Of a DNA stretch of 64,000 nucleotides, positions 1 to 11,133 are shown piece after piece. The stretch comes from Oegoconia quadripuncta (lineage: Eukaryota > Arthropoda > Insecta > Lepidoptera > Autostichidae). Within the stretch, counting starts at the first letter, position 1, and each line of letters opens with the position of its first letter. The notes below the pieces were generated by a model. That model made no database searches, was not told the origin of the DNA, and saw only the letters and a list, made by a program, of their open reading frames with translations. A program made the position numbers and the translations under genes. The DNA is taken from the NCBI GenBank assembly GCA_949316235.1, contig OX438757.1:16865505-16929504 (forward strand), given 5' to 3'.

Positions 1-482
1 TTTTAGCGAATAAGGTTATATTTTTTTTTGCATAACAAATTCAATTGTATTGAGAAGTCATTGTTAAGATATTAATTTACTTAAACTTATCTCTAAGGGA
101 CACTCTATGTCCTAATTTATAAATTGCACGAATAGCACTATCAAAGGTAAGATAAAAAATACATCATCATCTTAAGGTTATGGCTATGGATACATCATGG
201 TCGTTAAATTAACTCGCAACTGATATATCAAAGAAATAAAAACAGCCACGAGCGAAATGTATACGTTTGGCTTTAGTTTTTCGATGGCGATCGTAAACAT
301 CGCGGCGGTCTTTGGAGGCGGGCCGTAACACGGTGAGGCGCCCCGAGGCACTGATTCATGCCCCTGTATAGTAATAAAGTTATTATAATGCCCCTGTTAT
401 GGGAAACGCTATAGTGAAGTCGATTCACGGTGCGATTTATATTTGTTTGTACGTCGTAGCATTCTTTTCATTAACACCGCAT

Positions 483-1137
483 TTTTTTTATTCTCAAAGG
501 GTTTAGCACATGACCTCAATCACATATGATGTTATGTGAAGATGAGGTCGAAGTTGGAAGCGTACTGCCCCGGCAACCATCTTATTTGGCGGACTGGCTT
601 TCTGACAACCGGATCACAGTAATGCAATTAACATTGCTGTTTTGGCGGCGGCAGACTTAGGCCCGTATTAATAAACCGTTCTCAAAATTGAGAATAGTTT
701 TGTGACCGTTCTCAAGTAAACGTGGTGATTAATAAAACTTACTTGAGACCTGAAACGCAAGTGCATACTCAAGTATTACTCACTTGAGATGTGCGCCGAG
801 TTTCACGTATTAATAAACGAAACTCGAGACTATCATTCATTCGCCGCTGAGGCGAATACTAGAGAAGTGATCTCAGCTGAGTAGACCTCAAGATTGGTTT
901 ATAAATTTGCACTGAGCTTGAGATAGCGTCAAAAGATGCATCTCGGGTGATATAGCCTCAAGACTTGTATTGAGATTGGTTTGTTAATACGGGCCTTAGA
1001 TAAGATAGACAGGCGGGCATTTAAAATGCCCTACCACCAACCAAACCGAGAACTATATATGTACCCCGCTGGGGATCGAACCCGTAGGATCGAATTCGTA
1101 GAGCCTATGTTGTTTATATTGAGCCACGGAGACGGTT
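483..1137 (-). repeat. SINE A copy 1, split by MITE K
   Basis: tRNA-derived SINE in reverse orientation. The head lies at about 1040-1137: the reverse strand reads a degraded A-box-like 'TGGCTCAAT' and then a B-box-like region by the 'GATCGAACCC' on the plus strand. The tail end lies near 483-500. The body is interrupted at 660-995 by MITE K, flanked by a TTA duplication. A short internal stretch present in other copies ('GGTGGTAGCTAGCC') is missing after the MITE. SINEs encode no protein and depend on a partner LINE. Confidence 0.9.
660..995. mobile_element. MITE K copy 1 (TTA target site)
   Basis: A 336-bp non-coding element with terminal inverted repeats: left GGCCCGTATTAATAAACC, right the complement of GGCCCGTATTAACAAACC. 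It is flanked by TTA at 657-659 and 996-998. A second copy of nearly the same length lies at 25329-25667. TTA duplications are typical of PIF/Harbinger-type elements, so that superfamily is inferred; no transposase is present. It sits inside SINE A copy 1 and is therefore younger than that SINE. Confidence 0.9.
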
Positions 1138-1173
1138 AAAACATCAATTCCCTTTATTTTATTTATTTTTTTA

Positions 1174-1382
1174 ATTTTTTTTATGCACGACGGGTTCGTC
1201 CTTGACCTCAATCACACCTGATGTTAAGTGAAGATGAGGTCGAAGGTGGAAGCGTACTGACCCGGAAACCCCAACACATTTGGGGGACTAGCTATCTTAT
1301 CTCTGACAACCGGAACACTACAATTCTATTAACATTGCTGTTTGGCGGCAGATTTAGATAAGATGGTGGTAGCCAGCCAGGC
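1174..1382 (-). repeat. SINE A copy 2, head missing
   Basis: Reverse-strand SINE A that begins with its poly-A side (a T run followed by 'ATGCACGACGGGTTCG') and stops after 'GCCAGCCAGGC'. The tRNA-like head is absent, which fits a 5'-truncated reverse-transcription product. It lies only about 40 bp from copy 1 in the same orientation. Confidence 0.88.
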
Positions 1383-1429
1383 TATAGAAGTCCATCGTCG
1401 GAGATAACCCACGGCGGAAGTCGTACGGT

Positions 1430-1552
1430 CTTTTACCCGATTGCTCCAGGAAGTCAAAGGCTTGACCTATTTCAAGGAGTCGTTAAATCCATCTCGATCC
1501 CCAGAGTATCATAGATAGGTGTCATTTGTGGAAAAAAAATCCAACATGTCGC
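1430..1552 (+). repeat. Repeat Q fragment 1
   Basis: Contains the family Q marks 'TTTTACCCGATTGC', then 'GAGTATCATAGA' and 'AAAAAATCCAACATG'. It matches the longer copies at 36910-37075 and 39856-40050. Q is a short dispersed element of about 170-195 bp with ends related to ACCCGACTGC; no coding capacity is visible. Confidence 0.65.
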
Positions 1553-1561
1553 TGCAAAATA

Positions 1562-1975
1562 GTAGGTCCTTACCTATGAAATTGGCGTTTTGTATGAAGA
1601 ATTTCATTAAGATTGTTTTCTCCATACAAATAGTTTTGATTATTTTTTGGGAACGGCAAATCCAAATTTAGCTAAACTTTGTGTGTATTATCGGATAACA
1701 TTAAATTAAGTATAGGCAGCGTTAATTTTTAAAAGTAACCGCTTTGCTTTATAAAAGTTTCGGCGAATCTAAGAAATGATTATGGGAGCTCTGTTCAAAT
1801 ATTTTTTATTATGTGATTTAGCCCCGAAATTAAAAAAATATTTCATGTGAAACCTTGAAATAATATTCCATTTTCCAAATAAAAAACAAATTTGGATATA
1901 GCTTTGAAAATCGCAGGAATTGATACATATGATTAACGAAGAAAAAAAACTCCAATTTCATAGGTAAAGACCCAA
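1562..1975. mobile_element. Mariner-derived MITE J, uninterrupted copy
   Basis: Starts 'AGGTCCTTACCTATGAAATT' and ends with the inverted 'AATTTCATAGGTAAAGACCC', preceded by TA. Lepidopteran mariner elements have very similar ends (roughly TTAGGTCCTTACATATGAAA, from memory). The 414-bp interior has no transposase frame, so it is a deleted non-autonomous derivative. It serves as the empty-site reference for the copy at 18225-18894, which carries a SINE C. Confidence 0.85.
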
Positions 1976-2002
1976 TTATAACTACAAATTGAAAATTTAA
2001 AA

Positions 2003-2100
2003 GGGTTTCCAGGTCAGTACGCTTTAACCTTCGACCTCATCTTCGCTTAACATCAGGAGTGATTGAGGTCAAGTACGAACCCGTAGTGCATAAAAAAAAT
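2003..2100 (+). repeat. SINE A 3' fragment
   Basis: Only the last 100 or so bases of SINE A, sense strand: 'GGTCAGTACGC', then the 'GACCTCATCTTCGCTTAACA' block, then 'GTGCATAAAAAAAATT'. Strong 5' truncation is usual for LINE-mobilised copies. Confidence 0.85.
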
Positions 2101-2144
2101 TAGAAAAGTCGCGAGAGAGAGAGAAGTATATCATCCCAAAACAA

Positions 2145-2275
2145 CTGTGTAGACAGTTAAATATCTTCAAAACCGCTTTACCAATTTTCATCAAAAATAA
2201 CCTGTCACTTCGTTTAGCCTCACAAAAAACCGCACTGAAATCGGACCACACATTGATAAGATACGTATTATGATG
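2145..2275 (+). repeat. Repeat V fragment (aaaccg-type dispersed repeat)
   Basis: The stretch 'TTCAAAACCG...CCAATTTTCATCAAA...AAAAAACCGCACTGAAATCG' recurs in diverged form at 4120-4270. This phrase pattern is common in insect dispersed non-coding repeats. No boundaries or terminal repeats could be fixed. Confidence 0.5.
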
Positions 2276-2289
2276 CAAAGAAAGCTTGG

Positions 2290-4015
2290 GATACAGTCAT
2301 ATGAAATTGCCTCTACTGGTCAAGGACTGACCGCGCCAGACATTGCTTAACTTCGCTAATCGAAAATAAATAGCGAATACTACGCCTCGAGTCTTTCCAG
2401 CCATCTTACTCACTGTGATCTCCAAACTCTATCTTACCGCAAAGGAAATATCTCAGATAACTTATTGCCACGCTGCGTTGGTGGTCCGCAATTTCAAGAT
2501 ATAAATAGCAATTCGCATTATTAACTTATCCCATCTTAGTCTGAAACATGTTCATCGAGCTCGAAGGACCAGAATCTGTCTTTTTTTTTAGATGTAGGCT
2601 AAAACGCGTTCTATCTTCGCCTTGGGTGGTAGCCGGGCTGTCTAGCTAGTCGTAGGTAATTGACATGCACTGCAGCATGTCGGCGCATGAGTGTACTCGC
2701 AAACACTGTAGGTACAGTCAGTTACAGACTTGTTTCACATAACAAACAAAAATTAAGCTGTTTCGTTTCGTATTTCTTCCTTTTATCTCCCGACGAAAAA
2801 CGACGGATGTTAAGCGCATCACACACACGATAGTATATATATTAGTGATTTAACGAATGTCCGCATTCGCATTCACAAATATGTTACAAATATTTGCAAA
2901 TGCATAATATTACATTCTTTCATTATCACTTTGAGGTGGTTTTACAACCGTTAAAATGATAAACAACTAACTTGACTGTACAATAACGGTCTTTATTGTG
3001 ATCGGGGGCTAAATTATGAGGTTGGAATTCATAACTACAAACAAACATTTGAATTTGAAATTGTCGAACACTGTGTGTACTTTCTTTAAAATAAGTAGAT
3101 CGCAAATTGGTTAATTTATACATATTAATTATTATTTAGATTAGTTTTCATTTTCTAGACTTTACAATGGATTGCAATTCGAATGAACTATTAAATATTT
3201 GAAATTAAAATTCTTTAAAATAAGTAGGTCGAAAATAGATTTACGAACTAGTTTTAGGCTGATGCCCTGGGAGCCAATCCTTTATTAAAAAAAAATTACG
3301 AACTTGTGTTATTCGAACTTTCAGAATGATGGATAATGGACGACTTTTTCTATGATGCAATTAAAAAAACTAAAAAGTCGATTCGGGCTTTTCAACGAAT
3401 AATTCACCTTTGGATGACAGTCTACACATAACTTCACGATATATCAATAAATTAAAATACTTAATCATAAACTTTTATCAAAATTCGTAAAAAACTAACG
3501 CTCTATTTGAGATTTGTCAGACATTAAATATTGCCTATCCAAAACCACATTCAGAATATAAAATTAATTCAAATAGATACCTATATTTACTACATTTCTC
3601 TAAGTAAATTCCAATTTATAAAACAATTTGTCAGATAGAACTAATTTCAAAAAATCTTTAGAATTGGGGATTTTATGACAAATTCGATTGCATCTTTTAA
3701 AAGAATTGTTGAATATTACGCAGAAAAGTCGGTGATTTTTTTGCATAGGAAGGTAATTAATGAATGAGATTTCGTGTTTCCGCAATCCGACAATGTCTCC
3801 CGTAAGGCACTGTCTGTCATCTTTATTGATCAATGAAATATGACAATGAGTGAAATTGTTACACTCAACACTGACAGAAACGCCATATAGATAACTAATA
3901 ATTTTAAATTTTGAAATCCCCCGAGACAGATATAGAGAAAACGATTATATCATGTACAACAAACTATCATCTTCGGAACGACAAAACCGACAAAACATCA
4001 AATAAGACTATTTAT
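2290..4015. other. Unassigned AT-rich DNA
   Basis: No gene, RNA or recognised repeat boundary. Short self-similarity only: 'TTCTTTAAAATAAGTAG' occurs at about 3082 and 3210. Open frames here are short and do not look coding. Confidence 0.5.
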
Positions 4016-4023
4016 ATAATAAT

Positions 4024-4105
4024 AAGACCCGTATTTCAGAATGTTGCTCAAACGTAGATCCGCGCTTGCGAAGAGACACCTTGTAAAGCGATGTAGTTTA
4101 AAAAA
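4024..4105 (+). repeat. One end of a K-like MITE
   Basis: 'ACCCGTATTTCAGAATGTTG' followed by 'CTCAAACGTAGATCCGCGCT' matches the left end of the small element at 17999-18144. The opposite inverted end is not visible nearby, so this is probably a truncated copy. Confidence 0.6.
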
Positions 4106-4114
4106 ATAACATGT

Positions 4115-4270
4115 TGACTTAACGAACTGTGTTAAAAGCTAAATATATTCGAAACGTCTTGACTACTTTTCATCAAATGGCTAAGAACCTGACCTCTCGT
4201 GTAGTCTTTTATATACAAAAAACCCCACTCAAATCGAACCACTGCACAGATCGTACGGACAACGATTGGA
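4115..4270 (+). repeat. Repeat V fragment 2
   Basis: Diverged relative of 2145-2275: 'CATCAAATGGCTAAGAACCT' and 'AAAAAACCCCACTCAAATCG'. A 93-codon open frame (4129-4410) crosses it but shows no recognisable domain and is probably fortuitous. Confidence 0.45.
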
Positions 4271-4783
4271 CACACACAATACCGTCAAATGATTGCCATA
4301 ATATAGGAAAAAAAAGAAGTTATGATTTCAAAAAACTTAGGCTATATTATTTTCAGATTAGTACTAGATTTTCACCGTGCTATTTAGAATGTCTAAATGC
4401 ATTATACTGATAGAAACGGGGATTGCACAAACACTTTACGAGCTACAAGACTTGTAATAATGACGGCATATTGATGAATATGCACATAGTTTGTAATATT
4501 TATAAACAGGCAAATAGAGTTTAAATTGAATTGCATTGAGGATTCACAAATGAAAAGTAGGTTGACTAACTACGTCGCAATATACTCATGTTATATTAAT
4601 AAGAAGTAACACTAACCAGAATAGAGAAGGTATAATATTTCCTTTTGCACGATCGGTAATTGCCGTCACAGAACTCCCTTCACTGGCACTGGTGTGATGT
4701 GTTCACTAGGCTAAGAAGTCAGACAAATGTCACTAAATGTATCAACTTGCCGGTTTTATAGTGATTGTAGTGTTACTCATAGG

Positions 4784-4840
4784 CAGGGGCGTAGTGAGGC
4801 ATGGGGCCCCGCGGAAAATTAAAACCGGTACCAAACGTGA
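4784..4840 (+). repeat. Possible hAT-like element end
   Basis: 'CAGGGGCGTAGTGAGGCATG' followed by 'GGGCCCC' resembles the ends of hAT-type MITEs, which usually start CAG-G. No matching inverted end with an 8-bp duplication was found downstream, so this is tentative. Confidence 0.35.
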
Positions 4841-5064
4841 AGTAAATAAGATTACTTAGTTAATGTACCTACGGTAATATTTCTCAGTCTATGATTACAC
4901 CTTAAAATAGCCTCTTTACAGCACTAAAGCGAGAAACAACAACTTGAGTTAGACAAAAAAAAAAGTTAATTTATTTTAAAATCGGACTCAATCTTTTATA
5001 TCACTCTTTAGCTTGAAGTGTCTAACTCTGGGAGATTCGCAATTGCAATGTTGTTATTATATTT

Positions 5065-5325
5065 TTGATGCAAAATGGGTTAGCGCTTGGTCCCTGGTTG
5101 GCACTTGATTTTAAATGAAGATGAGTCAGAAATTGCGTGTAACCTCCAACTTACTGAATGGGTACTTCTTTTTACAATATTTATCTGGGAGACTGGCTGT
5201 CTTATTTCAAACAATTGGAACACAATCTATCAACATTGCTGTTTTGCTGTAGACTTGGTGGTAGTAGTCAGACGGATATTTAAAAATGCCCAGCCACCAA
5301 CTAAACAGAGTACCTACTAGTTATG
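5065..5325 (-). repeat. SINE A, old diverged copy
   Basis: Recognisable by order of motifs in reverse orientation: 'GGGTTAGCGCTTGG', 'GGGAGACTGGCTGTCTTATT', 'AACATTGCTGTTTTGCTGTA', 'CCACCAACTAAACAGAGTAC'. Many substitutions and small deletions mark it as older than copies at 12-62 kb. The tRNA head is lost. Confidence 0.8.
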
Positions 5326-5339
5326 ACTCCACTGAAAAT

Positions 5340-6220
5340 TAAACGCGCGGTCTCCTTTAGCTGTGGGCGCGGTTATTACCCCAATTTTCAATTTTAAAGA
5401 AATTAGTAGTGTGTTTTGCCAGTTTGTTACTTGTGAGTAGATAAGTATTGCATAGTACAGATAATTTTCCATAACATTTTATGCCAATTTCAATTACACT
5501 TATGTATATTTGTAGGTATTATATTCGAATTCTTATTACTTCCTGATATAGAATTCCGTTTAAATCAATTGACAAGAATAACATTTTAGTGAAATATGTC
5601 TACACACACGTCACGTTCACTCACTTGCTTATACTCGTAATGATCGTGAGGTCGCAAGTACAAGTAGTAGTACCTATATGAAATAGTAGCGGCATGATAG
5701 ATAGATTAAACGTTTATTTGCTATGAATTTCTAAGTGAGCATTGTGTTCTGAGTTTGGTAATTGATCTGGCTAAATCTTCCATCTCAGTTGTTTTAATTT
5801 ATCATTTATTTGAAAGTATTTAGACTTATGTTGTGTAAACAAATAATAGGTAGTAATAACCGGAACCGGAATCTCTTAGTTAAAAAAAGGAATACGACCA
5901 CTTCTTTCTCTCTATCCATCACTTTGGATCCAAAACGCTGCGATTTATTTAATTAAACGGAAAAATTACAAGTGGCAAAACCGAATAACTTTTCTTTCAT
6001 AGAAGAACGTAAATTGAATTAGAACTTCGATCTTGTTTATCGACTATATACGTTGTCTCACTAAAAATGTACCCGGAAGAGATTATTAAAATCGTGCGAC
6101 CCCATACCTCCGCCCTGAATTCCTTCCTGTATATACCCTAATTACGTCCAGTTACATTTGAATGGAAATAACACTATATTTACGTTGGTAAGTCTGTAGA
6201 CTGAATAAAATCTACGAATT
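5340..6220. other. Unassigned AT-rich DNA
   Basis: No repeat from the families named here and no coding signal. Only scattered AT-rich sequence was seen. Confidence 0.5.
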
Positions 6221-6224
6221 TATT

Positions 6225-6535
6225 TTGTTTACGAAAACGAGACGTCTAGGTACTGGCTTATTAAAAGGTGTCCAAAGTAAACTGAGCTGCCTTTCTCTCG
6301 AATTAATATGGATGTAGACAGGTTTTGTGGGTCTACTGACTGTGGTTTGAGGGAGAGACAAAATGGCACCGAGAAGTCATTGCAGTGAACAACATTGAGC
6401 TGACTTCTGCGGCTGTGATGTGTTTGAAATTTATTAATAATAGGGAACTTTTTAGACATGTTGATGTCATTTCGAATTTTAATTTTGGCTGGACTTTGTA
6501 CGGGTGTACAGGTCATGACGTCTTTCTGTTTCGAC
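6225..6535 (+). pseudogene. Possible LINE ORF2 tail relic, very decayed
   Basis: A plus-frame stretch reads 'STDCGLRERQNGTEKSLQ', faintly like the 'LTGHCGLRE' region after the RNase H domain of Jockey/R1-type LINEs, followed by scattered Cys codons. Several stops and frame changes are needed. The match is weak and could be chance. Confidence 0.25.
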
Positions 6536-6537
6536 TA

Positions 6538-7193
6538 GGGTTGCCAAATATACTTTAAAATATAATTTTGTGCTCTATTTTATATACTTTATAACAATAA
6601 TAGAGCATGCTAATTTTTTTTTCTTAATTGAAATAACCAATAGTTCATTATTACTGTTAAAAAATATGCTAACTCTTAAACCAATAATAGGTTTCCCTAA
6701 AGTTATTGAAAATATATAAATGCTTGGTGATAACGAATAAAATATACTTCATATATATGCGTGTGTGAGTGATAGTGAATTTTTTATTTATTCATTTACT
6801 CACTTTTTGGAAGATTTACGGATACAGGTAGATATATTCAAAACGATAAAAGTAATATACTTAACACATAGATGTATGATGACTATTTAATTTTTAAAAG
6901 TAAGTTTCTTGTTAAGGAAAGAAGTTAATAATAACGCTGACTTCGAAGTGCTGATCTTTATGCACTTAGTATTAAAATGGCTAAGGTCGTACAATTCTTC
7001 AAAACACCACAAAATAACAATTTTACCTACATGGTACATAGCAATCTGCCGTAAAAGTGCAAAAGAACTATTTAATTAAATAAATTAACTAAAAACCCTT
7101 TTTATATAAATCCGTACTTTTTATTTACTTACCTTCTTTGAAACAGAACTTTATATAATATTTTATTTAAAAAAGTTGGCAACTTGGCAACCC
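6538..7193. mobile_element. MITE P copy 1 (GGGTTGCCA ends, TA site)
   Basis: Begins GGGTTGCCAAATATAC after TA (6536-6537) and ends TTGGCAACCC before TA (7194-7195). The 656-bp AT-rich interior has no transposase frame. Copy 2 at 8482-9263 has the same ends and target. TA duplication fits Tc1/mariner-type or other TA-targeting elements; the superfamily is not settled. Confidence 0.75.
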
Positions 7194-7324
7194 TACTTGG
7201 GAAAATGTTGTTAGGACTACAAAAAGGGCGCAGGTTCAAATCGTTCAACATTTTGGCAAATTTTCTACTTGACTCTACATAAATAGACAGCCCATGCCTT
7301 GAAGAACTCGTGGTGCTAATTCTC

Positions 7325-7485
7325 CAATATCTAGGTTGTGCAAACTGGCTAATGAATATAACGACCTGTTAGATTTCCACGCTGATTCATTCAAGTTCGA
7401 CAAAATCCATCCAGACTAAAATCAGGTCAAATTACATTCACATATACATAATAATCTTATTTAACTTTAAACACTTTTGTAATTA
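7325..7485 (+). repeat. Repeat N, uninterrupted copy
   Basis: 'CTAGGTTGTGCAAACTGG', then 'CTAATGAATATAACGACCTG', then 'TTAGATTTCCACGCTGATTC'. The same sequence flanks MITE I at 58762-58785 and 59270-59345, making this the paralogous empty site for that insertion. Function unknown. Confidence 0.75.
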
Positions 7486-7515
7486 GGGAGTTAAGCAATG
7501 TGAAAGAAGTGACAA

Positions 7516-7705
7516 AGATTAACAAAAGAGATATACGAAGCGAATGTGGATGGTAGTATTGGTAGGGGAAGACTACCGCAAACGTAGGTACCATGATCAA
7601 ATCGGTGACATCTTAAAGAAAGGCCAAGTCAAGAGTACCCTAAACCGACGAGCATGTATGAACAACCTTATGAGAGTGAATGAAGCAAAAGAGGTGTGTC
7701 AGGAC
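7516..7705 (+). pseudogene. Non-LTR retrotransposon ORF2 C-terminal relic
   Basis: Two plus frames joined by a frameshift near 7570. The first reads RLTKEIYEANVDGSIGRGR. The second includes DQIGDILKKGQVKST, NRRACMNNLMRVNEAKEVC and QD. The reverse-strand piece at 47633-47736 continues the same protein (MRVNEAKEVCQDRSKWKSVV ... stop), so the two together define the C-terminus of one family. I recall this end from insect LINE ORF2 proteins; the clade is not certain. Frameshifted and truncated, not functional. Confidence 0.7.
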
Positions 7706-7769
7706 AATTATATTACATTAGATTTTCGGGGGTTTTCTAAATGTTCAATTCCATATTACATTTAAGTAA

Positions 7770-8475
7770 CTTCGTTGTCTTTTTATAATCGCCATTTTTG
7801 TGATTATAACCACGTACAAAAGTTAATAACTATTGGTAAAGTAATAATTAGAAAAGAAACTTTGCCTTCCTAAAGAGTAATTTACTATCGCTTCAGTTTA
7901 TAATAAAATTCAGGTACCATACCTGTTATATGTGAATATTGAACTAGTACTAAAGGATTCGACAATGAAATCACAAAAGAAATCATCTCATTTCATTCCA
8001 TTTACGCGAACGCGAAACCAGTTTTTATTAAAAAAAAAAAAAAAAAAATCCATTCATAATACTGTGAAATTCACAAAAGTTTAAATTTAAATTGTAATAT
8101 TGTTAAAGTCAAGCGAGTATATTTTCTGCCCATAAAGTTTGGTAAGTTTGGTAGAAATATTAGATAAAATGTAACGCTGTAAAAAGAAACTAATAAGAAA
8201 CTTTTTTCTTATTTTTTCTCCTCTGTACTGGTCAAAGATTATTTCCCGACAGTCTCTTCTTGATTTCGAAAGTCAGTATTTCAGTAGGTATCGTATTATT
8301 AGTGTTACTAATTGTTATAACCTTTAATAAGAAGTCAGGAAGAGCGTTATTTTTAAACACAATTAGGTCGGACACATGTACGGTAATGTTATGCAAATGA
8401 GGGTTTAGACAATGCGGGCTATCTCGTTGGAGATCGAACGCGGCCATTGTGGCTTAACCTTCGTCACGACCTCTG
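7770..8475. other. Unassigned DNA with a long A run
   Basis: Includes an uninterrupted A run of about 21 bases at 8028-8048, which could be the tail of an unrecognised retroposed sequence. No recognised family to its left. Confidence 0.4.
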
Positions 8476-8481
8476 CAGCTA

Positions 8482-9263
8482 GGGTTGCTAATCATCCGGG
8501 ATTTTCCCAATTCTGAAAAAGTCCCGGACTTCTAATGCCTCTAAACCTTGTATTGGATAACGGGAATGGAGAATAAAAAACTATTGTGAACTTGGTAGCT
8601 ATTATAGTGAATGTTTGAGAACTAATAGAATTTCTTTATAAGTTTTATACAATGAATGACAAACGAATAGACACATAATCTGAAGCCTAATCATACCTAA
8701 CTGATTGAAAACTATTGGAAAATATTAAAGAAATATGACAATTAACTTTCCATCAACTTATCATCGCTGTTTAATAAAATTATAATATATTAGCCTTCAC
8801 CCGCGGCTCTACCTGTTGCAATCAACTTATCACATGACGGAATATATTTACCATTCAGTATAAAAAGTACCCAATCCAGGCTATAGTATATTTCTTTAAC
8901 ATATTTCATCCAAATTCGTTTAAGCATTATAGTGTGATTGAGGCAAAGAACAAACGTTCATCCAACTTTCATATTAATACTTCTGCATAAGATAGTAAGT
9001 AAAACAATACAAAAGCTGACCAGTAATAACAATGCTTATAAAAATCTCTGCCAATTTATTAATTTACGTGGAGAGTGTAGCACACAGCAATATTAAACCA
9101 GTATTAGTAATAGTGAGACTAACATTATTTGACTATTACGAAATTTAAACAAACAACTAGCGATAGAGTTTTAATACAGTTTAACATAGTTGGCAGTTCA
9201 TACTTCACATCCCGGGAAATTGTAGCTCAAATTTCCCGGGCTTAGTTTTACAACTGGCAACCC
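8482..9263. mobile_element. MITE P copy 2
   Basis: Ends GGGTTGCTAATC and CAACTGGCAACCC, flanked by TA at 8480-8481 and 9264-9265; length 782 bp. Near the right end a small hairpin pairs CCCGGGAAATT with AATTTCCCGGG (about 9212-9239). Same termini as copy 1, but the interior is hard to align by eye, suggesting different deletions or age. Confidence 0.7.
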
Positions 9264-9269
9264 TATTCT

Positions 9270-9712
9270 GCAAAATATGGCTATATGGCCTTAACAAATT
9301 CGCGAACTCTCTCTTCCTAGTTTCACTATAAACGGATGTGAGTCGCCTTCTTTATTTATAAGTAACATATTGGCTGAACACGAGCCTCATAAGGTTCTAA
9401 GTTCTCATAAAATTTTAGCACTCACCCGCCCGCCTCAATGACACCTTAAGCCAGGATTAACAGTGGTATTCTACATGCCACTGCCAACAACTTGGCGTGC
9501 AAATATTTTCATCTTACTACTAAACTATAATTTAAAGGGAAAATTAAAGACGTTGGAAAATAAGCTTTCCTCACGGCTAATCAGTCTAAGATCCTTACGC
9601 TAGGAGGAATGGGATGAAGCATGATTTCGCGATTTTGTGACCCAAAGACAGCTATTAGATCTAATATGCAGGTAATACAGGACTTAAAGTCGTATACTTA
9701 TGTTTATCTAGT
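9270..9712. other. Unassigned DNA
   Basis: Nothing assignable was seen between MITE P and the next SINE A. Confidence 0.5.
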
Positions 9713-9716
9713 GTTT

Positions 9717-9951
9717 CAGTGAAGCGGATGCGAGATGGGGGATTGGCTATCTTATCTCACACAGCCGGAGCACAATAACGCTATTAACGTTACTGCTTGA
9801 CAGATTTGGATAAGATGGTGGTAGCCCGGCAGACGAGAACATAAAAATGACGCAAGATCAACCAAATCGAGTACTAAACATGTACTAGAAATCAAACATG
9901 CAACCCCAGTTTGTAAACCTTCTGTTGTTCACATTGAATCACGGGGGCTGT
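9717..9951 (-). repeat. SINE A, diverged copy
   Basis: Reverse orientation, with 'GGCTATCTTATCTCACACAG', 'GATAAGATGGTGGTAGCCCG' and a damaged head ('CATTGAATCACGGGGGCTG'). The 3' tail portion is missing or eroded. Confidence 0.8.
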
Positions 9952-9972
9952 ACAAAAAATGAATAAGAACAC

Positions 9973-10040
9973 TTGTATTTTACCCGACTTCAAAAAGGAG
10001 GAGGTTCACAATTCGGCAATTTGAATGTGTTTGCATATGT
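9973..10040 (+). repeat. Repeat fragment 'ACCCGACTTCAAAAAGGAGG'
   Basis: Matches 36445-36500 ('CGATTTTAAAAGGAGGAGGT', 'TCTCAATTTGG'). This phrase starts a common lepidopteran dispersed repeat; only a short part is present. Confidence 0.55.
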
Positions 10041-10215
10041 AAAACTGATCTGAGAAGTTAGACATTCCTTTTTTAAAATTGACGTTTGTAAATGCGTATG
10101 CGCTTGTATCTATGGCAAGAAATCGCTATGATTGACTCTACCGTCTTGCCTTTTAGATAAACCACGAATAATATAGGTTCAAGGATGTATACAGGTTTCT
10201 AGAGCTTCAATATTA

Positions 10216-10407
10216 TAAACTAACATTAAGTGCAGTACCCTACAAGCTTATATTGCGACGGGTGGTCGGGTCCCACCTGGGATGCCGACGGTTGTTTGAA
10301 GATGCTAGTTGGGCGCTGTGCAAGATGAGACAGGACCGTGGAATCCGGGCCTATTGGTCCAGCAGACTTGCTCATGTGATGATGAATAAGCAGATATGTG
10401 GTAGTTA
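10216..10407 (+). pseudogene. Unclassified coding-like segment
   Basis: A plus-strand frame stays open for about 60 codons with GC-richer, protein-like composition, including RRVVGSHLGCRRLFEDASWA and CKMRQDRGIRAYWSSRLAHV, then a stop at about 10405. No start codon or splice sites were convincingly placed, and I do not recognise the family. It could be a transposon relic or an exon fragment; the surrounding DNA is repeat-rich, which favours a relic. Confidence 0.35.
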
Positions 10408-10632
10408 GCTTTTATTAATCACTCGCACAGATTAATACTATAGGTAAACAGGTTTTTTAAAAGGGAAGAAAAGAGCACAGGGGTAAGCGTCCTCTTCGTA
10501 GCTGACCCGGAAAACGACTGTCCCCTGTTTCAAAAAACAATTTACAATTTCGAATTTTGAATCCAATTCCAATAAATAAAAACCAAATAGCATCCAAACG
10601 AAAAAAGGTCGAGGTCGAACATCTCGTTACAA

Positions 10633-10823
10633 TTTTTTTTATGCACGACGGGTTCCGTACTTGACCACAATCACACCTGATGTTAAGTGAAGATGAGGTC
10701 GAAGGTGGAAGCGTACTGACCCGGAAACCCCAACACATTTGGGGGACTAGCTATCTTATCTCTGACAACCGGAACACAACAATGCTAGTAACATTGTTGT
10801 TTGGCTGCAGATTTAGATAAGAT
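10633..10823 (-). repeat. SINE A, head missing
   Basis: Well-preserved tail and body in reverse orientation ('ATGCACGACGGGTTCCGTAC' to 'GATTTAGATAAGAT'), then an abrupt stop before the tRNA-like head. This is a 5'-truncated insertion. Confidence 0.9.
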
Positions 10824-11133
10824 ATAAATCACTTGTTCTGCTTCTAAAATCACACTCTACATGCTAAGAAACGTTTTCCAAGATTACATGGTCTATTGTT
10901 CATTTACCATTGTGGTCAACTGTACATATCTTATTTTAACACCTGGTTAATGTGAATACATTAGAATAGATAATAGGATTATGTCTATTTTAACACCTGC
11001 TCTTAAATATATCTAATTATGTGGACGAATTGGGTATGAATCGATCATTGAACCTGGTTTAGAAGGTGATGATAATGATTGTATAATTGTATGTTATATT
11101 ATGGCAAAGCATCATTTTAAATTATAATAGAGC

